Shown: positions 50,361 to 58,903 of the stretch, piece by piece
Position numbering within the stretch: the stretch's first letter is position 1
How the letters are laid out: each line of letters begins with the position of its first letter
Source: Paratinospora sagittata
Lineage: Eukaryota > Streptophyta > Magnoliopsida > Ranunculales > Menispermaceae
NCBI GenBank assembly: GCA_035771175.1
Contig: CM069607.1
Span: forward strand, 7,862,501-7,926,500
Length of the DNA: 64,000 nucleotides
Reading direction: 5' to 3'
Position numbers and translations under genes: made by a program
The notes under the pieces: model-generated
Database searches by the model: none
Told to the model about the DNA's origin: nothing
The model's input: the letters and a program-made list of their open reading frames with translations, nothing else

Positions 50361-50661
50361 GGCGCCTGAACGTTCTGGCAGGCGCCTGAACGTTCTGGCA
50401 TGCGCCTGAACGTTCTGGCATGGCGCCTGAACGTTCTGGCATGGCGCCTGAACGTTCTGGCAGGCGCCTGAACGTTCTGGCAGGCGCCTGAACGTTCTGG
50501 CATGGCGCCTGAACGTTCTGGCATGGCGCCTGAACGTTCTGGCAGGCGCCTGAACGTTCTGGCATGGCGCCTGAACGTTCTGGCAGGCGTCTGAACGTTC
50601 TGGCAGGCGCCTGAACGTTCTGTCATGCGCCTGAACGTTCTGTCATGCGCCTGAACGTTCG
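50361..50661 (-). repeat. GAACGTTC minisatellite in the 5' LTR of element IV
   Basis: Fifteen units of 19-21 bp with the palindromic core GAACGTTC, directly upstream of the TATA box. The last unit reads GAACGTTCGGGCG and is followed by the GGGCAACGCCC-type end block. Confidence 0.9.
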
Positions 50662-50743
50662 GGCGTTGCCTAAATAGTAAAAATTTCAAATAGTAATTTT
50701 TTTTTTTTTTTTTTTTTTTTTTGGTGAAATACAGGGTATTACA

Positions 50744-51434
50744 CGTTCAATGATCGAAAATGGACCGATGTACCGCGGGGAGAGCTTTCTTTTGATCCCA
50801 AAGCGTTTGACACCTCGGGTGGGTTGGACTTGTATAAAAATAAAATCCCCCTTATCAAATTCCAGAGGTTGTCGCCGTTTGGCAGCATAGCTCTTCTGTC
50901 GACTTTGTGCAACACGAAGTCGTTCCTTTACTAGTGTGATCTTTTCAGAAGTCTCGTGAACTAGTTCAGGGCCTAACTGCGATCGATCGGCCATATCTAA
51001 TCAGCATACCGGAGATCTGCAAGGCCGACCATAAAGAGCCTCGTATGGTGCCATTCCGATACTAGATTGGTAGCTGTTATTGTATGCAAACTCAACTAGA
51101 TGCAAATACTTTGCCCAACCGTCATTAAAGTCCAAAATGCACAGTAACTGGAGCGCCCCAGGGTGATGAACTCTTTCGGATGAAGCCATTACGCTCTAAT
51201 TCCATAAGTTGTTTGAACAGTGACCTTCATAGCCTCAATAAATCCAACGAAGAAGGTTTCAATGCTTGAAGGCATGGCAAAGGGTGCGGGTGGGGGTGGG
51301 ATTTTCTGCCCAGATGTAGTGGCAGTGTTGGGTGTGGCCTGTGCTGTTGTCGGAGGCGGCGGTTCCTGAATCTCAGGAGGGGCCTCAACAATGGGACGAA
51401 CAGTACGTGGCCTTCCTCTCGTTCTTGTTTGCAT
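50744..51434 (-). pseudogene. Collapsed gag-pol remnant of element V
   Basis: After the CGTTC duplication, integrase C-terminal sequence (50744-51140) continues. It jumps to a 70-bp RT scrap (SSPWGAP region, about 51144-51211), then through shared GTTTG to the gag N-terminus (51211-51434; ATG at 51434). Two large deletions removed RNase H, most RT, protease and most of gag. The gag 3' splice site (TTGTCAG) is still present upstream. Confidence 0.85.
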
Positions 51435-52220
51435 TTTCTCACTGACAAGGAGAAAATAAAACCAAGATTAAGAAACTGTAGGCAAGTATAATGTTATAAT
51501 ATGCTCAGCAACAATTTCGAGAGTACTGCAATATTAAAGTCACCTATTTTTCTAAGTATAGTGTAAGGTTTTTGTTGTGGAATCAAAGAATTTTATATAA
51601 CTCGTATGTTTGGCCATGGTGTAAAAAAAACAAGGTTAGAATGTTTATATAATAAGTACAAACCTTTGCAAGTATGTAAAATGATTTTGTTGTGGTCTTT
51701 GTGAACATACATATATGCTTTATTGAAAAGTCATACGAGTCATAAGAAATATAAGATTTGCCTCGGTAAATATCCTGATCTAACGTTCTGTCGCAATCTT
51801 ATGCATTCATACGCTTACTCTTAGTCTGTTCGATTATTATCCAAGTTCATATGTCCCATACCACATGAATTTAGTAATAAGGGTGTCAACCAAGTTAAGT
51901 TGTATGAACACGGTCTCTAAAAACATTGGCTGAATAGAAGTTCACTAATAGTATCGTCCAAATTTACTCGTCCCATACCGTGCAAACTTAGTGATAATAT
52001 TAGTAATGCAACTTTCTCCAAATGTTTCTTTTCACACAAGGTCATGGGTTTTCTTACTTCCACATTTTATTTAGTATCCTCTAATTTTGTTGTGTCCCAT
52101 ACCACTCCAAAGTTAGTGATACAAAAGAAAGAATGGTTGTAAGTCAGCCCAGCAAAGATAGTCTTTAAACAAAACAATTTCATTCATATATGTCAAAGAA
52201 AATTGTTACAATGTCAGAAA
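51435..52220 (-). other. Spacer of element V
   Basis: Matches the 18580-19357 spacer of element II closely, including the three-copy motif (near 51839, 51958 and 52080). Non-coding. Confidence 0.75.
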
Positions 52221-52354
52221 TTAATTTTGACTTGCTTGCCTATTACCGTTTCTGTGAGATCTACTGTTATGTACAGAATGAGTACAAACAGAAGGTTTAG
52301 AGTTAGCCCGCTCTGCGTTGGAGTTTTTGCAAATGAGTTAATATATTATTGTGG
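52221..52354 (-). pseudogene. 3' end of the extra ORF of element V, left of the captured gene
   Basis: About 134 bp matching the C-terminal coiled-coil end of the extra ORF, from its stop codon to ...GAGTTAATA...ATTGTGG, where homology stops (the position equivalent to 19490 in element II). It is diverged, with an extra T near 52325. Confidence 0.8.
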
Positions 52355-52376
52355 TTTAGGGTTTTCTATTCATCAT

Positions 52377-52587
52377 CACGCCTGCAGCCAGCATTTGCTG
52401 ACTTTTGCTGTCGGTGTTACTATTTACCAGCACGCCAGAGGCACCTGCAGCCAGCACTTGCCGATGTATCAGCACGCCTGTCACGCCTGCAGCCAGCATT
52501 TGCTGACTTTTGCCGGCGGCATTACTATTTACCAGCACGCCGGAGGCGCCTGCAGCCAGCATGTGCCGACTTATCAGCACGCCTGTC
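52377..52587. repeat. ~105-bp tandem repeat upstream of the RKD gene
   Basis: Two copies starting at 52377 and 52482, each opening CACGCCTGCAGCCAGCATTT and containing several CAGCACGCC(TGT) submotifs. It is much more GC-rich than its surroundings. Single diverged submotifs continue to about 52705 (TCATCAATACGCTTGTCAG). Open frames across it are probably chance. Confidence 0.85.
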
Positions 52588-52864
52588 AGAGTTCCTATTC
52601 ATCTGCACTCCTGCAGTCAGCCTGTTCATCGCACGCCATTCTTGATCCGCACGCTCTCCTGTTCAGCCGCATGCTTGTCGGTTCATCAATACGCTTGTCA
52701 GTTCTTTTATGTGAGTTCGACTACTGCTAGTCTGGTTTGTTTTTGTTTTTTTTTGTTTTTTTTTGGGTGGTGGAGTTGGTGATTGAGTTTCTTGGAGGCT
52801 GAGATTTGCTGGGCATTAAAAGGAGAAGAAAGTAAAGGAAGAGAGAAAGAAGCGAAGAAATATT
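52588..52864 (+). promoter_or_regulatory. Presumed promoter and 5' UTR of the chimeric gene
   Basis: A T-rich stretch (about 52736-52770) followed by a purine-rich leader (AGGAGAAGAAAGTAAAGG) directly before the ATG at 52865. No strong TATA box; CATTAAAAGG near 52816 is weak. As the first exon comes from a NAT gene, this stretch may be NAT promoter or 5' UTR sequence (inference). Confidence 0.45.
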
Positions 52865-54490
52865 ATGGCAGGAGGAGAAGGAGGAGAAGGAGGAGCAGCT
52901 CCGGCGCCGAAACAGGATGAGTTGCAGCCACATCCGACGAAGGAGCAGCTGCCCAACATTTCTTACTGCATTACCAGCCCTCCACCATGGCGTCAGTTCC
53001 TCACTTCTTTCGTTTTTCTTTTGTTTTTCGTAATTTCTTTTTATTGTTCTGGGTTGGCTTTTAAGAAAAATCTCCCAATTATGCTGGTTTATATTGGGAT
53101 TTTGTTGTCACTGATGACGATGATGAACTTCACAGCTAACAGAGACATGGTGGATATTGGAGAAGACCCATTTCTCTTCTCAAACCAATTCCACCCACTT
53201 GATTTCAGCTGTTCAAGTTTTGGTAGCAGCCCATATACGCGGGAGCCTCTTCTAGAATATGGTTTACGCGAGGCAGTGGTACCACCCTTCATGAATTCTT
53301 CAATGGATGAAGATGACTTTCCAAGCCAACTTAATGAACTTGAAGGTGAGTATCAATGCTCAATCCACTTTATATTGTACTTTATTATTAACAGATTGGC
53401 AATTTCATCCTCTTTGTGTTGATTAATTTGCTATTGGAATTAGAAGCGGAGAAACAACAGATTGTGATGCATGAAAATGTTGAGGGGATGAATAGTACTG
53501 GTACTGATCATGTGGACTTTGGAGGTTTGAATCAAATGAGAATTGGATTAGAAGGGGAGAAACAACAAATTGGGATGAATGAAAAGGGAGAGGGGATGAT
53601 TAGTTGCTGCAGTAAGAGTATTAGTAGTACTGGTAGTGATCATGAGGAATCGATGACGAAACTGAAGAGGGTGAAGACTCTATCATGCACTAACCTCTCA
53701 CGGTACTTCTACATGAGCATATCAGAAGCTGCAAAAGAACTTAAGGTGGGCTTAACGCAGCTGAAGAGGAGGTGCAGGGAATTGGGCATCCCTAGATGGC
53801 CTTACAGAAAGTTGATGAGCTTGCAGACCGTTATCAAAAATGTTCAGGTATTTATCAGCAATATATATTAATTTTTATAAGTATTTTGAACAGGTTAACT
53901 TGGGGAGGTTTTGATTAATATAATTATGTACTGCAGGAATTGGTGGAAGGAGAAGGAGTTTGTGGAGATATGAAGATAAGAGAAGCTTTGAGGTTATTGG
54001 AGGAACAAAGGAAATGGCGTCACAGAAATGCACTGCAGGAAATGGGGAAAGGAGAAGGGGTTGGTAGAGATATGAAGATAAGAGACAGTTTGAGTTTATT
54101 GGAGGAACAAAGGAAATGGACTCAGAGAAAGGTGATGACCTTGCAGACCGTTATGGCCAATGTTCAGGTATTTATCACCATTAGATATTGATCTTAACAT
54201 GGGGAGGTTCTGATTAATATAATTACTTGTTAATTAATTATGTACTGCAGGAAATGGGGGAAGGAGAAGGGTTTGGTGGAGATATGAAGCTAAAAGATGC
54301 TTTGAGGTTATTGGAGGAAGAAAGGAAGTTGATGGAAGAGATGCCAGAGGTGGATCTTCAGGAGAAAACAAAAAAACTAAGGCAGGCTTGCTTCAAGGCC
54401 AACCACAAGAAAAGAAAGGAAACCAACTGCAAGAAAAGAAAGGAAATGATGCTAGAGTGGCACCCGGTTACTATTTCTCGTTTAAATTAA
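52865..54490 (+). CDS. RKD: Chimeric NAT-exon-1 / RWP-RK (RKD-type) transcription factor gene
   Basis: Five-exon model: 52865-52991, 53136-53345, 53444-53847, 53937-54167, 54251-54490; 1212 nt, 403 residues. All introns are GT-AG and all phases agree. Exon 1 (MAGGEGG...QPHPTKEQLPNISYCITSPPPW) is the conserved N-terminus of plant nucleobase-ascorbate transporters, cut at their phase-1 intron. Exon 2 brings MVDIGEDPF...; 53147 could be the original RKD start. Exon 3 carries the RWP-RK domain (SISEAAKELKVGLTQLKRRC, then GIPRWPYRKLMSLQ, about residues 205-248), a nuclear DNA-binding motif of egg-cell and embryo regulators. Exons 4-5 repeat a helical block (DMKIREALRLLEEQRKW) three times and end in a Lys-rich tail. 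No internal stop is present. RKD identity is strong; expression and function are not shown. Confidence 0.85.
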
Positions 54491-54855
54491 CAGGTTATCA
54501 TGTATGAACGGAGTAGTGATTTTCACAAACTTGGCTGAATAAAGTGTCAACTTAAGTAGATCTTGTGATCATTTTGCTTAAGAGATACTGATTAAGTTGT
54601 TTTATGAGTAGATGCTAGAGTAACTAAATTTAGCATGTCCCCTAAACCCTAATATGATGGCCAATCATGAAGGTTTCATATCATGTCAGATGATCAATGT
54701 GTTACTACACTTCTATACCTAAATTAAAAAGTAGTGGACTTAAGTTTATGATGTGGAGTAACTGATAACAGTTTGTCTTAAATAAACATTAGACCGAATA
54801 TCAGATGCTTCATATGGAAATTCGCCATTTTCTTTTAGTAAAAAGGTCCTATTCC
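54491..54855 (+). other. 3' UTR and downstream sequence of the RKD gene
   Basis: AATAAA at 54538-54543, 48 nt after the stop, is a plausible poly(A) signal. The remainder is single-copy-looking AT-rich DNA with one CTAAACCCTAA telobox-like motif near 54642. No coding region. Confidence 0.55.
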
Positions 54856-54930
54856 TATCAGTATTTTTTGAACAGTTTATCAGTACGTTTGAACAGTTTA
54901 TCAGTACTTTTGAACAGTTTATCAATACGT
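54856..54930. repeat. Short tandem repeat at the right edge of the captured segment
   Basis: Four imperfect copies of a ~22-bp unit TTTGAACAGTTTATCAGTAC ending TATCAATACG, immediately before retrotransposon sequence resumes (TTGACCCTCGAC at 54931). The motif resembles TCATCAATACGCTTGTCAG at the left side of the segment. Confidence 0.75.
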
Positions 54931-54992
54931 TTGACCCTCGACTTTGGGAATTGGTTCCCTGCTAGTAGAAGTTGTCCTTCCCTTAAGGCCAT
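54931..54992 (-). pseudogene. 5' end of the extra ORF of element V, right of the captured gene
   Basis: TTGACCCTCGACTTTGG joined by a small deletion to GAATTGGTTCCCTGCTAG and the start codon (54992-54990). It has a 1-bp deletion, and the 3' splice site beside it reads CGG instead of CAG. It completes the outline of the ORF interrupted by the captured segment. Confidence 0.8.
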
Positions 54993-56037
54993 TCGTTTGC
55001 CGAAAGGAAAATAAATTTGTGTGAAGGACACAAAATATATGCCTAACTTTGTTTAAGATTTATGTCTTGTCTGCTAGACATTATTTGTAATACCCAGTAT
55101 TTCACAAAAAAAAAAAAAAAATTTACTATTTGAAATTTTTACTATTGGGCAACACCCGAACGTTCAGGAGCATGACAGAACGTTCAGGCGCATGCCAGAA
55201 CGTTCAGGCGCATGACAGAACGTTCAGGCGCAATGCCAGAACGTTCAGGCGCAATGCCAGAACGTTCAGGCGCATGCCAGAACGTTCTAGCATGCCATGC
55301 GCCTGAACGTTCTGGCATTGCGCCTGAACGTTCTGTCATGCGCCTGAACGTTCTGGCATGCGCCTGAACGTTCTGTCATGCGCCTGAACGTTCGGGTGTT
55401 GCCCAATAGTAAAAATTTTAAATAGTAAATTTTTTTTTTTTTGTGAAATACAGGGTATTACATTATTTTCGAGTTGTCTTTTGATGTTTATGCCAAAAAT
55501 TTCTTCATTAGTGATTTAATGCATATATGTTGTTTGCACCTAGGAATGTATAGACATTTTTTTCATCATAACTATATATAGTTTCCAAAAATCAACTAGT
55601 TGGAATATGTATATATGTCGTATATATATAGTTTCCATAAAGCAACTATATATATATTTGAAATAAAAAAAAAAATCATACATAGTTGTTTTTAATCCAA
55701 ATCTTAACTATATATAGAAGTCATATATATATAGTTATAAAGTATTTTTTTTCAAATTTTGATGAGGATTTTGGTTTTGTAATAAATTGTTTTCGAAAAA
55801 AAAAGTTTCAATTTTTTTTTCTCGAATATGTATTGTTTTTGAAGAAAAAAAAAATTTCAAAAATTTTTATTTATGTTCTTTTTTTCGAATATATATTTTT
55901 CGAAAAAAAAAATTTCGAATGTTTTTTTTTCTGTTCCGAATATTTATTGTTCGAAAAAAAAATTTAATTTTAATTTTAATTTTTTTGTTTTTTTTTTTCG
56001 AATATTTATTTTTCGAAAAAATTTTAATTTTTTTTTT
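54993..56037 (-). other. AT-rich leader of element V, with hairpin insertion
   Basis: Matches the leader of element II (TTTATGTCTTGTCTGCTAGAC, then TTTTTCGAATATTTATT blocks), interrupted by a hairpin element at 55086-55462. The PBS-proximal end is deleted, and the leader joins directly to U3 sequence at about 56038. Short ORFs here are low-complexity artefacts. Confidence 0.75.
55086..55462. mobile_element. U3-U3 hairpin element 2 (MITE-like)
   Basis: 377-bp inverted repeat, TGTAATACCCAGTATTTCAC ... GTGAAATACAGGGTATTACA, flanked by 5-bp duplications TTATT (55081-55085 and 55463-55467). Without it the leader reads GACATTATTTTCGAG, as in copies II and IV. Each arm carries the U3 end block and five to six GAACGTTC repeats; the centre is near 55288-55300. 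The arms share private variants not in the LTRs (ATTGGGCAACACCC) and the same order of GACAG and GCCAG spacers, so they arose by copying one arm into the other. It could be transcribed into a long hairpin RNA. Confidence 0.9.
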
Positions 56038-56193
56038 CCCGAACGTTCTGGCAGGCGCCTAAAAGTTCTGGCATGCCTGAACGTTCTGGCATGCGCCTGA
56101 ACGTTCTGGCATGCCTGAACGTTCGGGCGTCGCCCAAATAGTAAAAACTTCAAATTGTAAATTTTTTTTTTTTGTGAAATACAGGGTATTACA
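56038..56193 (-). repeat. U3 scrap of the 5' LTR of element V
   Basis: Four to five GAACGTTC-type repeats and the terminal block up to TGTAATACCC (minus strand, 56193). The TATA box, R and U5 are deleted. The satellite follows with TCGGTTGCTTAAAA. Confidence 0.82.
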
Positions 56194-58903
56194 TCGGTTG
56201 CTTAAAATTTTAAAGGTTTAATATCTAGTCTGTCAACCACAAAACAAAAAAATGTTAAAAGTTCGTCGCCTGAGAGATTCGAACTCCATTCCTTCATTTG
56301 TGTATAATGAGCTGTAGATGACTTTATGCTGTATGATCTATCTGCGAGGGTCAAATAGCCAAATAGTGTATCTTTTACTTTTTAGGTCATACGGACAACC
56401 TGCCTTTCGAGCTTTACATTAAAAGGGAACAGTAATTGTGTTCTAGTCAGGTACATTTGTGGTGATACCTAACATCTTTTTGATGAAGATGTCGATTGAT
56501 CTTGTTGTAAACTGAAAACTCATGTAGTTTAATGAATTGGCTTTTCATCCATACATTATATTATTTATGTTTTTATATTAAAAAGCTTAGAAACAGAAGG
56601 GTAATTTTTGTGTCATATGCCAGACCACTTGAATGCTGCTGCAACTATACGGTTTAATATTTTTGAGTCGAACCTTGAATAAAAATAAATAAAAAAAGAA
56701 AAAGAAAAAGAAAAAGAAAGAAAAGAAAACCAGTTCAAGAACTTAGAAACAATTTTGAACTGATCTGCAAATAGGAATCGAAATAATTAAACGAGGAAAA
56801 ATGATTCCCTTCAATTTAGATTGATTGTTTTGAAAGTTGTGGAACAATATGGTCGATGTGTTTAATTCATCAAATAATATTTGTGCTTGAAAAATATATT
56901 TTTAAGTTATATAATGCTTCATAATTTAATTCAAACTCGATAATAAATAAACGTATCAGTTCCTGGTTTGGGCTTTGCCAACGAAATAAAAAAACTAAAA
57001 AATTATCGGTTGCTTAAAATTTTAAAGGTTTAATATCTAGTTTGTCAACCACAAAACAAAAAAATGTTAAAAGTTCGTCGCCTGAGAGATTCAGACTCCA
57101 TTCCTTCATTTGTGTATAATGAGCGGTAGATGACTTTATGTTGTATGATCTATCTGCGAGGGTCAAATAGCCAAATAATGTATCTTTTACTTTTTAGGTC
57201 ATACGAACAGCCTGCCTTTCGGGCTTTACATTAAAAGGGAACAGTAATTGTGTTCTAGTAAGGTAAATTTGTGGTGATACATAACATCTTGTTGATGAAG
57301 ATGCCGATTGATCTTGTTGTAAACTGAAAACTCATGTAGTTTAATGAATTGGCTTTTCATCCATACATTATATTATTTTTGTTTTTATATTAAAAAGCTT
57401 AGAAACATAAGCGTAATTTAACTGTCATATGCCAGACCACTTGCATGCCTGTTGCAACTATACTGTTTAACATTTTTGAGTCGAACTTTTGATAAAAGAA
57501 ATAAAAAAAATAAAAATAAAATAGAAAGAAAAGAAAACCATTTCAAGAACTTAGAAACAATTTTGAACTAATCTGCAAATAGGAATCGAAATAATTTAAC
57601 TAGGAAAAAATGATTCCCTTCAACTTAGATTGATTGTTTTGAAAGTTGTGGAACAATATGGTCGATGTGTTTAATTCATCAAAAAATATTTGTGCTTGAA
57701 AAATATATTTTTAAGTTCTATAATGCTTCATAACTTAATTCAAACTCGATAATAAATACACGTATCAGTTGCTGGTTTGGGCTTTGCCAATGAAATAAAA
57801 AAACTAAAAAATTATCGGTTGCTTAAAATTTTAAAGGTTTAATATATAGTCTGTCAACCACAAAACAAAAAAATGTTAAATGTTCGTCGCCCGAGAGATT
57901 CGAACTCCATTCCTTCATTTGTGTTTAATGAGCGGTAGATGACTTTATGTTGTAAGATCTATCTGCGAGGGTCAAATAGACAAATGGTGTATCTTTTACT
58001 TTTTAGGTCATACGAACAACCTGCCTTTCGGGCTTTATATTAAAAGGAAACAGTAATTGTGTTCAAGTCAGGTACATTTGTGGTGATACATAACATCTTG
58101 TTAATGAAGATGCCGATTGATCTTGTTGTAAACTGAAAACCCATGTAGTTTAATGTATTGGCTTTTCATCCATACATTATATTATTTATGTTTTTATATT
58201 AAAAAGCTTGGAAACAGAAGGGTAATTTACCTGTCATATGCCAGACCACTTGCATGCCTGCTGCAACTATACGGTTTAACATTTCTGAGTCGAACCTTTA
58301 ATAAAAAAAAAATAAAAAAGAAGAAAAAGAAATAGAAAGAAATAAAAAGAAAAGAAAACCAGTTCAAGAACTTGGAAACAATTTTGAACTGATCTGCAAA
58401 TAGGAATCGAAATAATTAAACAAGGAAAAAATGATTTCCTTGAATTTTGATTGATTGTTTTGAAAGTTGTGGAACAATATGGTCGATGTGTTTAATTCAT
58501 CAAAAAATATTTGTGCTTGAAAAATATATTTTTAAGTTCTATAATGCTTCATAATTTAATTCAAACTCGCTAATAAATACACGTATCAGTTGCTGGTTTG
58601 GGCTTTGCCAACGAAATAAAAAAAACTAAAAATTTATCGGTTGCTTAAAATTTTAAAGGTTTAATATCTAGTCTGTCAACCACAAAACAAAAAAATGTTA
58701 AAAGTTCGTCGCCTGAGAGATTCGAACTCCATTCCTTCATTTGTGTATAATGAGCTGTAGATGACTTTATGCTGTATGATCTATCTGCGAGGGTCAAATA
58801 GCCAAATAGTGTATCTTTTACTTTTTAGGTCATACGGACAACCTGCCTTTCGGGCTTTACATTAAAAGGGAACAGTAATTGTGTTCTAGTCAGGTACGTT
58901 TGT
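56194..58903. repeat. ~810-bp satellite array, segment A5
   Basis: About 3.3 units; landmark near 56263, 57075, 57883 and 58700. Unit types run a, a-prime, b, a, continuing exactly the order that segment A4 shows before element V (a 36179, a-prime 36974, b 37783). A4 and A5 are therefore one array split by element V. No genes. Confidence 0.92.

Larger units (their letters stand above)
39269..50743 (-). mobile_element. Element IV: young full-length Ty3/gypsy chromovirus nested in element V
   Basis: Complete 11.5-kb element on the minus strand: 3' LTR 39269-40795, PPT, gag-pol, spacer, extra ORF, leader, PBS 49217-49228, 5' LTR 49234-50743, flanked by CGTTC duplications. By eye the two LTRs differ at fewer than ten single bases outside the minisatellite and poly-T tract, which implies a recent insertion. 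One single-base deletion in gag and one zinc-binding His to Arg change in integrase suggest this copy is not self-sufficient now. Confidence 0.93.
49234..50743 (-). repeat. 5' LTR of element IV
   Basis: 1510 bp, TG...CA ends intact. Fifteen GAACGTTC repeats against sixteen in the partner LTR, with a different order of GCAGG and GCATG spacers. About seven scattered substitutions from the 3' LTR by eye (for example near 49410, 49847, 50020, 50142). Its right edge abuts CGTTC and element V pol. Confidence 0.93.
52355..54930. other. Captured host segment inside element V
   Basis: 2576 bp unrelated to the retrotransposon. It replaces the piece of the extra ORF that corresponds to 19491-20758 in element II. 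Both flanks are parts of the same ORF in the same order and strand. There is no target-site duplication and no clear terminal inverted repeat, so this is a replacement (repair or template switch), not a clean insertion. It contains a GC-rich tandem repeat, a five-exon gene on the plus strand and a short repeat at its right edge. The intron-bearing gene is antisense to the element, so its introns would not be spliced from the element's own RNA. Confidence 0.82.
38594..56193 (-). mobile_element. Element V: old element carrying a captured host gene and nested element IV
   Basis: Minus-strand remnant split by element IV at 39269-50743. Parts from left: U3 scrap of the 3' LTR, PPT, 3' end of pol, (element IV), integrase and RT scraps, gag start, spacer, extra-ORF 3' end, captured segment with the RKD gene (52355-54930), extra-ORF 5' end, leader (with a hairpin insertion), U3 scrap of the 5' LTR. 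The satellite flanks read TCGGT (38589-38593) and TCGGT (56194-56198), consistent with a 5-bp duplication, though both LTRs are badly truncated. Confidence 0.78.

Noticed and set aside
50361..50661. Regular ~20-bp repeats that might suggest a CRISPR array
   Set aside because: The whole unit repeats without unique spacers, lies in a plant LTR and has no cas genes.
52355..52365. TTTAGGG at the left capture junction and CTAAACCCTAA near 54642 as telomeric DNA
   Set aside because: Single motif copies only; such teloboxes are common in plant promoters and occur by chance.
52203..52730. 175-residue plus-strand frame across the GC-rich tandem repeat (QHLLTFA, QHACHACSQH)
   Set aside because: It starts in antisense retroelement sequence and runs through a minisatellite; Cys/His richness follows from the repeat. 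A real peptide cannot be excluded but nothing supports it.
55686..56100. Phe/Lys/Ile-rich frames in the AT-rich leaders
   Set aside because: They come from TTTTTTCGAATATTT repeats, with no conserved frame between copies.
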